Shown here: positions 9,466 to 18,143 of the stretch, piece after piece
Numbering within the stretch: the first letter of the stretch is position 1
Layout of the letters: each line of letters starts with the position of its first letter
Source of the DNA: Pseudomonadota bacterium
GTDB lineage: Bacteria > Pseudomonadota > Gammaproteobacteria > Burkholderiales > Thiobacillaceae
NCBI GenBank assembly: GCA_030653935.1
Contig: JAURYL010000048.1
Span: 20,609 to 84,608 of the forward strand
Direction: 5' to 3'
DNA length: 64,000 nt
Made by a program: the position numbers and the translations under genes
The notes under the pieces: generated by a model
Database searches by the model: none
What the model was told of the DNA's origin: nothing
Seen by the model: the letters and a program-made list of their open reading frames with translations, nothing else

Positions 9466-9516
9466 TCGCGCCGTTTCGCGAGCGTTTCAGACTGAAATCT
9501 CGGTTTGGACCCCACC

Positions 9517-9540
9517 TGGCCGGCATTCCCGGCCATTTTT
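9517..9540 (+). terminator. Rho-independent terminator-like hairpin before sulP
   Basis: Perfect 7-bp stem TGGCCGG / CCGGCCA with a 5-base loop followed by TTTTT. It either ends the defence operon, or, if the promoter at 9437 is real, acts as an attenuator in the sulP leader. Confidence 0.6.
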
Positions 9541-9580
9541 CCGCCGGTTCGCCGTATTTATCTATTGGTTGGTACTGCCC

Positions 9581-11716
9581 ATGCACGCTTTCGCCCGCTT
9601 TCTCCCCTTCCTGCGCTGGTTTCCACTCAAAGGCGATCTTTTCAAGGCGGATTTCATTGCGGGCGTGACGGTGGCCCTGGTGCTGATTCCCCAGTCCATG
9701 GCTTACGCGCAGTTGGCGGGCATGCCGGCGTACTACGGCCTCTACGCGGCCTTTCTGCCGGTGGCGGTGGCGGCTCTGTTCGGTTCTTCCAACTTCCTCG
9801 GCACCGGCCCGGTGGCGGTGGTCTCCCTGCTGACTGCCTCCTCCCTGGCGGTTCTGGCCCCTCCCGGTTCTGATCAATTCATCGCGCTGGCGATTCTGCT
9901 GACCTTGATGGTCGGTGTTTTTCAGCTTTCCCTGGGCGTATTGAAGCTGGGCGTGATCGTCAACTTTCTCTCGCATCCGGTAATCGTCGGCTTCACCAAC
10001 GCGGCGGCGATCATCATCGGCCTGTCCCAGGTGTCCAAGCTGTTCGGCGTGTCCATGGGCCGTAGCGAAAACTTCATGAAAGACATCTGGGGCGTGATGC
10101 TGCAATTGGGCGAGACCCATCTCCCCACCCTGGCCATGGGCGTGGGTGCCATCGTCATCATGTGGGCGCTGAAAAAATTCCGGCCCAAGTGGCCCGGCGT
10201 CCTGATCGCCGTGGTGCTGGCCACGGTGATCTCCTGGGCCATCGGGTTCGAGCGCAACCTGGATGGCAAGGTCGAGGAACTGGCGTCTCCGCAACTCAAG
10301 GCCATGGTGACCGACCTGATGGCGGCGCAGCAGCGGCAGTCCGCGCTGGAGATTGCTAAATCAGACAAGACGGCGGAGCTGCTGGCGGCCGAGAAAGTTG
10401 AGGGCCACGGCACCGCCCATCTGGCCGAGCTGGAATACGACATGGAACTGGCCACCATTGCCGCCAGGTCCGCGGCGGAAGAAGTGGACAAGCGCAAAAA
10501 AGCCTTGCGCAAGATTGCCGTGGTGCGGGTGCCGGGTGCCGAGGGCGCCAGCGCGGTCCTCTATATGGCGGAGAACCTGCCCGCCGGTCTGGAGACCGAT
10601 GGCCACACTTATCGCGTCCGCAAGGTATCCCAGGGCAAGTTCAAACTGGTGGGCGGCGGCGAGGTGGTGGGCAGCATCCCCGAAGGCCTGCCGTCCGTGT
10701 CCATGCCCAGCATGAACCTGGATGCTTTCGTCTCCCTGCTCTCCGCGGCCATCGTCATCTCCCTGGTCGGCTTCATGGAGGCGATCTCCATCGCCAAGGC
10801 GCTGGCCGCCAAGGCCAAACAGAAGGTGGACCCCAACCAGGAATTGATCGGCCAGGGTCTGGCCAATATCGCCGGCAGCCTGACCCAGTCCTTCCCCGCG
10901 TCGGGCTCCTTCTCGCGCTCGGCGGTGAACTTCAACGCGGGGGCGCGAAGCGGCATGGCCTCGGTGATCACCGCCACTTTCGTGCTGATCACCCTGCTGT
11001 TCCTGACTCCGTTGCTCTACCACCTGCCACAGGCGGTGCTGGCGGCCATCATCATCATGGCGGTGATCGGCCTGGTGAACTTCGAGGCGATCAAGCACGC
11101 CTGGCTCGCCAGCCGCCACGACGGCGTCGCCGCTGGCATCACCTTCGTCGCCACCCTGTTGTACGCGCCGCATCTGGACAACGGCATCCTGGTGGGCGCC
11201 GGCCTGGCGATCCTGCTCTACCTGTATCGCACCATGCGTCCCCGCGTCGCCATCCTCGGCCGTTACCCCGACGGCACCCTGCGCGACATCAAGGTGCACC
11301 CGAACCTGCCCACCAGCGAGCACGTGGTGGCCATGCGTTTCGACGGTTCCCTCTACTTCGCCAACATCGCCTTCTTCGAGGATGCGGTGCTGGAAGCGGT
11401 GGCGGACAACCCCAACGCCAAGTACGTGCTCATCGTCGGCGACGCGGTGAACCAGATGGACGCTTCCGGCGAGGAAGTGGTGCACCACCTGGTCAGCCGG
11501 CTGCGCGAGGGCCATGTCGAGATCGTGTTCTCCGGCTTCAAGAAGCAGATTCTCGACGTGATGCGCGCCACCGGCCTGTTCGAACTGGTCGGCCAGCACA
11601 ACATCTTCGCCACCGAGGATCAGGCGCTGACCGCGATTTACGAGCGTCTCGCCGACGTGGCCCAGGACGACCTGTTCTGTGTGGTGAAGCCGACAGCGGC
11701 CCCCGCCGCCGCCTAA
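9581..11716 (+). CDS. SulP-family anion (probable bicarbonate/sulfate) transporter with a large internal insertion
   Basis: 711 residues. The N-terminal half has the SulP signature (GVTVALVLIPQSMAYAQLAG) and many membrane helices; the C-terminus is a STAS domain (about 580-690). Between two membrane segments, roughly residues 230-350, lies an extra hydrophilic stretch rich in Ala, Glu and Lys that is predicted to form a coiled coil, followed by a small beta-rich part; ordinary SulP proteins have about 25 residues there. SulP proteins of autotrophs can move bicarbonate, and the position at the head of the dab cluster, 19 bases before the first NuoM-like gene, favours that. ATG 9581 is preferred; an in-frame TTG lies at 9569. 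Confidence 0.85.
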   Translation: MHAFARFLPFLRWFPLKGDLFKADFIAGVTVALVLIPQSMAYAQLAGMPAYYGLYAAFLPVAVAALFGSSNFLGTGPVAVVSLLTASSLAVLAPPGSDQFIALAILLTLMVGVFQLSLGVLKLGVIVNFLSHPVIVGFTNAAAIIIGLSQVSKLFGVSMGRSENFMKDIWGVMLQLGETHLPTLAMGVGAIVIMWALKKFRPKWPGVLIAVVLATVISWAIGFERNLDGKVEELASPQLKAMVTDLMAAQQRQSALEIAKSDKTAELLAAEKVEGHGTAHLAELEYDMELATIAARSAAEEVDKRKKALRKIAVVRVPGAEGASAVLYMAENLPAGLETDGHTYRVRKVSQGKFKLVGGGEVVGSIPEGLPSVSMPSMNLDAFVSLLSAAIVISLVGFMEAISIAKALAAKAKQKVDPNQELIGQGLANIAGSLTQSFPASGSFSRSAVNFNAGARSGMASVITATFVLITLLFLTPLLYHLPQAVLAAIIIMAVIGLVNFEAIKHAWLASRHDGVAAGITFVATLLYAPHLDNGILVGAGLAILLYLYRTMRPRVAILGRYPDGTLRDIKVHPNLPTSEHVVAMRFDGSLYFANIAFFEDAVLEAVADNPNAKYVLIVGDAVNQMDASGEEVVHHLVSRLREGHVEIVFSGFKKQILDVMRATGLFELVGQHNIFATEDQALTAIYERLADVAQDDLFCVVKPTAAPAAA

Positions 11717-11735
11717 GCGCGCGACGGGGCGCGTC

Positions 11736-13202
11736 TTGCTGAGGATCCTGCTGCTCCTGCCGCTTCTGGGCGCGTTCCTCATTGCGTTTCTGCCCTCGCG
11801 TTCGGGGCTGCTGATCCGCCGCGTCGCCATCGCCGTGGCGGCCGTGACGCTGGGCTGGAGTCTGTGGCTGGCCAGCGTCTTCGACCCCTCGGTCGCCACC
11901 GCGCAACTGGTCGAAAGCCACGTCTGGAACCCGCGTCTGGGCAGCGCCTTCACCCTCGGTGTCGACGGCATCTCCCTGCCGATGGTCTGGCTGGCGACGC
12001 TGCTGGCCTTCATCGCGGTGTTGGCCTCGGGTGGCATCAAGGACAAGCCCAAGGGCTATTACATTCTGATCCTGCTGCTGGAAGCGGCCATGCTCGGGGT
12101 GTTCACCGCGCGCGACTGGTCCTTGTTCTATGTGTTCTGGGAACTCACCCTGCTGCCGTTGTTCTTCCTGATCGACCGCTATGGTGGCAAGAACCGCAGC
12201 CACGCCGCGCTCAACTTCGTGCTCTACACCATGGGCGGCTCGGTGTTCATGCTGATCGCCCTGCTCATGCTCTACGACGTGGCGCCCGGCCATTCCTTCG
12301 ACATGGGGGTGATCCGGGAAGGGGCGCGGCTGTTGCCGGAAGCCACTCAGATCGGCATTTTCCTCGGCCTGCTGATCGGTTTCGGCGTCAAGATGCCGAT
12401 CTTCCCGCTGCACGGCTGGCTGCCCCTGGCCCACGTCGAGGCGCCCAGCCCGGTGTCCATCCTGCTCTCCGGCATCCTGCTCAAGATGGGCGCCTATGGA
12501 TTGATCCGCGCGGTCTGGATGCTGCCCGCCGCCGCCGAGGCGCTGCAAGGCCTGCTCATGGCGCTGGCCTTGATCAGCCTGGTCTACGGCGGCGTGCTGG
12601 CCTGGAGGCAGAGCGACCTGAAGGCGATGGTGGCTTATTCCTCGGTCTCGCACATGGGCGTGGTGCTGCTCGGTCTCGCCGCGCTCAATACCGCCGGCCT
12701 CACCGGCGCGGTGATGCAGATGGTGGCGCATGGCCTGGTGGCGGGCGCGCTGTTCCTGCTCATCGGCCTCCTCTACGAACGCACCCACACCCGCGAACTG
12801 GCCGATTACGCTTCCCTGATCAAGGCGATGCCGCGCTTCGCCTTTTTCATCGTGGTGGCATTCCTCGCCGCGGTCGGCATGCCCGGCACCGCCGGTTTCG
12901 TTGCTGAACTGCACGTTCTGGTGGGCGGCTTTGAACGCTGGGGTGCCTGGATGGTGCTGCTCTCGCTCACCGTGCTCATTAGCGCCGCCTATGCCTTGCG
13001 CGTCGTGGGGCGGTTGATCACCGGCCCGGTCGGTGGCCACGGCGCCGGACATGGGCCAGCCCTACCCGACCTCACTCGCGGTGAGTTCACCGCCGCCGCC
13101 GTGCTCACCACCGGCAGCCTGGTCATCGGCTTCTACCCGGCGCCGATGCTGAACCTGATCGCCGCCTCGGTCGGCCGCTACGCGCATCTGTTCGCCCCAT
13201 GA
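11736..13202 (+). CDS. NuoM-like proton-translocating membrane subunit (first of four)
   Basis: 488 residues, almost wholly hydrophobic, about 14 membrane helices. It shows the antiporter-family core: a FYVFWELTLLPLFFLIDRYG segment holding the conserved helix-5 Glu, GFGVKMPIFPLHGWLPLAHV with the conserved Lys, and ILLKMGAYGLIR. These residues carry protons in complex I and Mrp antiporters. No dehydrogenase subunits are nearby; instead the gene overlaps dabA by 4 bases. The likely role is energising DabA-dependent CO2/bicarbonate accumulation. The start is TTG 11736, as no ATG precedes the first helix. Confidence 0.8.
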   Translation: MLRILLLLPLLGAFLIAFLPSRSGLLIRRVAIAVAAVTLGWSLWLASVFDPSVATAQLVESHVWNPRLGSAFTLGVDGISLPMVWLATLLAFIAVLASGGIKDKPKGYYILILLLEAAMLGVFTARDWSLFYVFWELTLLPLFFLIDRYGGKNRSHAALNFVLYTMGGSVFMLIALLMLYDVAPGHSFDMGVIREGARLLPEATQIGIFLGLLIGFGVKMPIFPLHGWLPLAHVEAPSPVSILLSGILLKMGAYGLIRAVWMLPAAAEALQGLLMALALISLVYGGVLAWRQSDLKAMVAYSSVSHMGVVLLGLAALNTAGLTGAVMQMVAHGLVAGALFLLIGLLYERTHTRELADYASLIKAMPRFAFFIVVAFLAAVGMPGTAGFVAELHVLVGGFERWGAWMVLLSLTVLISAAYALRVVGRLITGPVGGHGAGHGPALPDLTRGEFTAAAVLTTGSLVIGFYPAPMLNLIAASVGRYAHLFAP

Positions 13203-16200
13203 CCACACCTCGACACGCCTGGTTGCGCGACCTGCTGCACCATCTGGAACACATCCTGCCGGCGCAGGCGCCGATCAAGGACTTCGTCCATCACAACACG
13301 CTGCACGGCTTCCAGGAGCGGCATTTCCGCGATGCCCTGGCGGCGGCGGAAGCGGCCACCGGCAATCACGGCTATCAGTCCCCGGAAACCTTTCGCGCCT
13401 ATTTTCGGCAGGGTCGTATCGATCTCTCCGACCTGAACGCCGCCCTCGACGAAACCCCGGAACTGCGCGTCGACGAATCCTTGCCCGGCGGCATCCAGCG
13501 CCGCGATATCCTGTTGGCCGCGCTTCGCTGCGACCTCACGCCACCGCCGAACGCCACCCTGAACTGGCGCATCGAGGAACTGGGCGCGATTTCCCGTATC
13601 CACGACGAAGTCCCGGCGGTGGCGAGAGAGCGGCTGCTGGCGGGCCAACCTGGAGAGGCGACGGCGCTGGCGGCGCTGTGGCGGACCTGCGGCGACCTGC
13701 TCGGCCTGGAGGGCACGGCCGAGGAGGGCGCGCGGGTGGCATCCGGCGGCACGACCCAGATGCGGGAAACCAATCTGCTTTGGGATCGACACCGGGTCAA
13801 ACAAGAGGCCGAGCGTGAGCTTGCCACCCTGATGGACCAGTTCGCCCACGGCCTCAGCATGCGTGGCCTGCTGTTGCGCCTGACCGGGCGCGATCTCATG
13901 GATGAACAGCGACCCTATCTGATCCGGCATTTCGCCGCGCATATGGACCTGGGCATGGTGGCCTGGCACAACCCGGCGCGTGCGCACGGCTTTTATGCCG
14001 CCTGGCTGGAGAGTTCGAGCCGGGACCCGCATTTCAACCTCAGCGAATTGCCGGGCTGCGACCAGGTGCTGGAGCGCCTGCCGGCCGATGCCGAGTCCTG
14101 CATCATTCAGGAATTGCAGATACTCGGACTGCCCGAGGCCTGTCGCGCCGAATACCTGGAAACCCTGGCCCTGGAGCTGCCGGGCTGGTCCGGCATGTTC
14201 CTGTGGCGCGACCTGCATCCCGGCTATGAGGGTGAGTCGACGCCAGTCAGCATGCTGGATTACCTTGCCGTGCGCCTGGTGCTGGAACGCTTCCACGCGC
14301 AACGCCTCGCCGCCACCCAGTTCAAGACCGAAGCCAGCGTGCACAGCTTGCGCGCCTATCTGCACCATCATCCGGCGGAACTGCTGGTGCGCCTGGCGTT
14401 ATATGGCGGCCTGCTGCCGGAGTGGTTGCAGGGCCAGGGGCACCGCCTGGTGCGCGAAGCGATCAATCACGCCGGCGAGGAAGACGACAGCGACTGGTTG
14501 GCGGTTGCGCGCCTGATCCATTCCGCCGCGCGCCCGCCCGGCTACCGCAGAGTGGGGCCGGTCAGCGATGCACAGGGGGAAATCTCGGCGCAGATGCAAA
14601 GAGAGCGGAGGCTGAAGCAACGCTGGCCGCTATTCCTGCTTTGCCAGCACCTCGGCCTCAATGACTACGCCCTGGCGCGACTCGGCGAGGACGGCGCGCA
14701 AGCGCTGCTGGCCTGCCTGGCCGACCTCACGCCACAGATCATGGGCTGGGTTTTCCTGCAAGCCTACGAGCGCCACTATCGCCAACAAGTGCTCGCCGCG
14801 CTCGCCGCCAACGCCGGGCGCGGGCCATGGAAGACGCGGGCGACGCCGCCAAGCGCGCAAATCGTGTTCTGCATTGACGACCGCGAGGAAGGTCTGCGCC
14901 GCCACCTGGAAGAACTTGTTCCGAGCGTGGAAACCCTGGGCGCGGCCGCGCACTTCAACGTGCCGCACGCCTGGCGCGGCCTCGACGACGATCACGCCGT
15001 GGCCCTCTGCCCGGTGGTGCCGAGCGTGGTGCTGCCGGCGCATGAGGTGCGAGAACAGGCGGAAAACGAGGTCATTCATGCCCGCCATGTGGAGCGGCAT
15101 GGCCTGCGCCTGCGTTGGAAGGCCCGTTTGCACCAGGGCACCCGTATTGGTCTGCTCGGCCCCACCTTGATGAGTCTCGCCGCCGCGCCGCCGACCCTCG
15201 GCGTGCTCGTCGGCAAGGCGTTCGCGCCTGGTGCCTTCGGGCGCCTCACGCAGCGTCTGCGCGTGAACTTTGACCGCCCGGTGGCGACCCGGATCGCCTT
15301 CACCGTGCCCAACGACAGCCCCGCCGCCACTCCAGAAGCACGCAATCCTGGTTTCACCGATGAGGAACAGATCGATCGCGTGCAGGCCCTGTTGCGCAGC
15401 ACCGGCTTGAGCTACGGCTTTTCGCCGCTGGTGGTGATCATGGGGCACGGCTCGCACAGCCAGAACAACCCGCACGGCTCCGCCTACAGTTGCGGCGCCT
15501 GCGCCGGCCGCAACTCCGGGCCGAACGCGCGCCTGGTTGCGGCGATGGCGAATCGTGCCGAGGTGCGCGCCGGCCTACGCGAGCGCGGCATCGACCTTCC
15601 CGACGCGACCTGGTTCATCGGCGCGGAACACGACACCTGCGACGACATCATCACCTGGTACGACGGGGCGCGCGTGCCCGAAGCCCGGCGCTCGGCCCTG
15701 GAAAGGCTGAAACAGGATTGCGCGGCCGCCTGCCTTCTGCATGCCCAGGAGCGCTGCCGCCGCTTCATGTCGGCGCCGCTCGATTTCACCCCGGAAGCCG
15801 CCTGGAAGCACGTCACCGGGCGCGCCAACGACTACTCGCAGGCGCGCCCGGAACTCGGCCACGCCACCAACGCCAGCGCCTTCTTCGGTCGCCGCTCGAT
15901 CTCGCGCGGGGCGTTTTTCGACCGCCGCGCCTTCCTGGTTTCCTACGATCCCAGTCAGGACCCGGACGGCTCCGTGCTGGAGCGGCATCTGATCATCAAC
16001 GGCGCGGTCGGCGCCGGCATCAGCCTGGAGTACTACTTCTCCAGCGCCAACAACGAGCGTTATGGCTGTGGCACCAAGGTCATGCACAACGTCACCGGCC
16101 TGCTCGGCGTCATGGATGGCGCGGCCTCCGACCTGCGCACCGGCCTGCCCCGGCAGATGATCGAAGTGCACGAGGCGATGCGCATCCTGGTGGTGGTGGA

Positions 16201-16459
16201 ACAGCGGCTCGACGTCCTCACCGCGATCTATACCCGCCAGCCCGCCATCAAGGACATCGTCGACAACGCCTGGATCCAACTCGTCGCCATCGACCCGGAC
16301 ACGGCTGAGATGCACCGTTTCGTGGTTGGCGGCGGCTGGGTGAAATGGCAAGCGGAAGGCCCGGCCCTGCCCAGCGTGCGGCGTTCGCTGGACTGGTTCC
16401 ACGGCCAGCGCGACGCGCTGCCGCCCGCGTTGATCGAGGTGGGAGCGACGTCCCTATGA
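13199..16459 (+). CDS. dabA: DabA-type inorganic-carbon uptake subunit (DUF2309)
   Basis: 1086 residues. It begins with the conserved PIKDFVHHNTLHGFQ segment. The beta-carbonic-anhydrase-like zinc site is visible: Cys558 and Asp560 in FCIDDREEG, His750 in MGHGSHS and Cys765 in SAYSCGAC, with the 15-residue His-to-Cys spacing known for DabA of Halothiobacillus. DabA is a peripheral protein that, with a membrane DabB, converts cytoplasmic CO2 to bicarbonate in one direction using ion-motive force. The start ATG overlaps the preceding stop as ATGA. A palindromic repeat (16484-16581) separates it from the next membrane gene. Confidence 0.92.
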   Translation: MTTPRHAWLRDLLHHLEHILPAQAPIKDFVHHNTLHGFQERHFRDALAAAEAATGNHGYQSPETFRAYFRQGRIDLSDLNAALDETPELRVDESLPGGIQRRDILLAALRCDLTPPPNATLNWRIEELGAISRIHDEVPAVARERLLAGQPGEATALAALWRTCGDLLGLEGTAEEGARVASGGTTQMRETNLLWDRHRVKQEAERELATLMDQFAHGLSMRGLLLRLTGRDLMDEQRPYLIRHFAAHMDLGMVAWHNPARAHGFYAAWLESSSRDPHFNLSELPGCDQVLERLPADAESCIIQELQILGLPEACRAEYLETLALELPGWSGMFLWRDLHPGYEGESTPVSMLDYLAVRLVLERFHAQRLAATQFKTEASVHSLRAYLHHHPAELLVRLALYGGLLPEWLQGQGHRLVREAINHAGEEDDSDWLAVARLIHSAARPPGYRRVGPVSDAQGEISAQMQRERRLKQRWPLFLLCQHLGLNDYALARLGEDGAQALLACLADLTPQIMGWVFLQAYERHYRQQVLAALAANAGRGPWKTRATPPSAQIVFCIDDREEGLRRHLEELVPSVETLGAAAHFNVPHAWRGLDDDHAVALCPVVPSVVLPAHEVREQAENEVIHARHVERHGLRLRWKARLHQGTRIGLLGPTLMSLAAAPPTLGVLVGKAFAPGAFGRLTQRLRVNFDRPVATRIAFTVPNDSPAATPEARNPGFTDEEQIDRVQALLRSTGLSYGFSPLVVIMGHGSHSQNNPHGSAYSCGACAGRNSGPNARLVAAMANRAEVRAGLRERGIDLPDATWFIGAEHDTCDDIITWYDGARVPEARRSALERLKQDCAAACLLHAQERCRRFMSAPLDFTPEAAWKHVTGRANDYSQARPELGHATNASAFFGRRSISRGAFFDRRAFLVSYDPSQDPDGSVLERHLIINGAVGAGISLEYYFSSANNERYGCGTKVMHNVTGLLGVMDGAASDLRTGLPRQMIEVHEAMRILVVVEQRLDVLTAIYTRQPAIKDIVDNAWIQLVAIDPDTAEMHRFVVGGGWVKWQAEGPALPSVRRSLDWFHGQRDALPPALIEVGATSL

Positions 16460-16483
16460 CCGCATACGCCCGCAGCCGCACCT

Positions 16484-16581
16484 TCCCCCTTTTCCAAAGG
16501 GGGATTGAGGGGGATTTGACGACCGCCGCGCCGTGGATACGTGGACAAATCCCCCCCAGCCCCCCTTTGATAAAGGGGGGA
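16484..16581. repeat. Palindromic repeat, family B (CCCCTTT...AAAGGGG)
   Basis: Two outer CCCCCTTT / AAAGGGGG hairpins enclose a central segment with GGGGGATTTGAC and GTGGACAAATCCCCCC. Related copies lie at 38720-38816 (inside glcF) and 57577-57675. It fills the gap between dabA and the NuoL-like gene. Confidence 0.8.
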
Positions 16582-16616
16582 GTCGAACCCCTCGCTTCGA
16601 CGCCGAGTGTGCGCGC

Positions 16617-18143
16617 ATGACCGCTTTCTCCCTGGCCGCCCTGGTTCCCGCTCTGCCGTTGCTGGCGGCGCTGCTCATCGCCCTGCTGCACCTGGCCGGG
16701 CCGGCGCGCGGCGAGGCGGGCGAAACGCTGACCGCGCGCATCACCCTGGCCGCCAGTGGCCTGAGCCTGTTGACCCTGTTCGGGCTGGATGCCCTCGCCC
16801 TGATCACCGGCGCGCCCGGCCAGGTGCGTCTCGGCGACTGGTTCGCCAGTGGCGCCTTCAGGCTGCCGTTGTCGTTCACCCTGGACGGGCTGTCGTTGGG
16901 TTTCGCGACGCTGGTCGGCCTCATCGCCCTGGTGACGTTGAAGTTCTCGGTCAACTACATGCACCGCGAGGCGGGGTTCCATCGCTTCTTCATCGGCATG
17001 AACCTGTTCGCCGCCGGCATGTTGCTGATCGTGCTGGCCGGTAACGCGGGGCTGGCGTTTGTCGGCTGGGAACTGGCCGGGGTGAGTTCCTGGATGCTGA
17101 TCGGTTACGCCTACGAGCGCGGCACCGCGACCATCAACGCGCAGCGCGCCTTCCTCACCAATCGCATCGGCGACGCCGGTTTCCTGCTCGGCATCGCCCT
17201 GGCCTTTCTCTGGCTGGGCAGCCTGGATTGGGCGGAGATGGCGCATGGTTCAAAAAATCTGCCGACGCTCTATGTCGGCCTGATGGCGATCGGCTTCGTC
17301 ACCGCCGCCCTGGCGAAGTCGGCGCAACTGCCGTTCTCGCCCTGGATCGCGCGCGCCCTGGAAGGGCCGACGCCGTCTTCCGCCATCTTTTACGGCGCGG
17401 TGATGGTGCATGCCGGTGTCTATCTGGTAATCCGTCTGCAACCGGTCCTGATCCAGACCCCCGGCCTGATGGCGATCATCGCCTGCATCGGCCTGTGCAC
17501 CGCGCTCTACGGCTGGATCGTCGGCTATGTGCAAAGCGATGTGAAATCCGCGTTGCTGTTCGCCACCCTCACCCAGGTCGGACTGATGTTCCTGGCCTGT
17601 GGCCTCGGTCTGTTCCAGCTCGCCGCCTGGCACATGGCGCTGCACGCCACCTGGCGCGCCTGGCAGTTCCTCGCCGCGCCGTCCTACATGCACCTGTTGC
17701 GCGGCGCCACGCCGCCGGCGCCCGCCTGGCTGCGACGTTTTCCACGTTTGTACACGGCGGCCCTGCAACGTTTCTGGCTGGAACCGCTGGCCGACCGCCT
17801 GCTCACCCGCCCGACCCTGGCGATGGCGCGCGACATGCGCGCCATCGACGACAACGTGATCAGCAGCATGCTTGGTATGCCGGAGGCGCGTCGCGCCGAC
17901 GCCCTGCTCGATGAGCGGGAGCTCGCCGTGGTGAAAGGCCGTGGCCTCGCCGGCGGCCTGTTGATGTGGGTGGCAATCCGGTTCGACCGCTTCGAACAAC
18001 GCCTGGTGTTGCAGGGTGGCGGCGGCCGCCTGGGCGCCGGTCTGCGCCACCTGGGCGACTGGTTGAAATGGGTGGAGTACCTGTTGGAACAGCCTCGCTA
18101 TCTGCTGCTGATGGTGATGGCGACCCTGGTGGCGATTCTCTGA
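16617..18143 (+). CDS. dabB: NuoL-like membrane subunit, probable DabB
   Basis: 508 residues with about 12-13 membrane helices. The N-terminal region is NuoL-like (KFSVNYMHREAGFHRFF, then FVGWELAGVSSWMLIGYAYE with the conserved Glu), and AKSAQLPFSPWIARALEGPT matches the Lys-bearing helix of NuoL and DabB. It is shorter than true NuoL, as DabB proteins are. I chose ATG 16617, just after the family B repeat; an upstream in-frame ATG at 16533 would translate the repeat. Being next to dabA makes it the best candidate for the DabA partner. The stop overlaps the next ATG. Confidence 0.82.
   Translation: MTAFSLAALVPALPLLAALLIALLHLAGPARGEAGETLTARITLAASGLSLLTLFGLDALALITGAPGQVRLGDWFASGAFRLPLSFTLDGLSLGFATLVGLIALVTLKFSVNYMHREAGFHRFFIGMNLFAAGMLLIVLAGNAGLAFVGWELAGVSSWMLIGYAYERGTATINAQRAFLTNRIGDAGFLLGIALAFLWLGSLDWAEMAHGSKNLPTLYVGLMAIGFVTAALAKSAQLPFSPWIARALEGPTPSSAIFYGAVMVHAGVYLVIRLQPVLIQTPGLMAIIACIGLCTALYGWIVGYVQSDVKSALLFATLTQVGLMFLACGLGLFQLAAWHMALHATWRAWQFLAAPSYMHLLRGATPPAPAWLRRFPRLYTAALQRFWLEPLADRLLTRPTLAMARDMRAIDDNVISSMLGMPEARRADALLDERELAVVKGRGLAGGLLMWVAIRFDRFEQRLVLQGGGGRLGAGLRHLGDWLKWVEYLLEQPRYLLLMVMATLVAIL

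Noticed and set aside
10361..13052. Two long minus-strand frames opposite sulP and the first NuoM-like gene
   Set aside because: Composition dominated by His, Gln, Gly and Arg, as expected from reading hydrophobic-helix codons backwards; no domain seen.
13536..13742. Small Pro/Arg-rich frame opposite dabA
   Set aside because: Entirely inside the dabA coding region on the other strand with composition typical of a GC-rich shadow.
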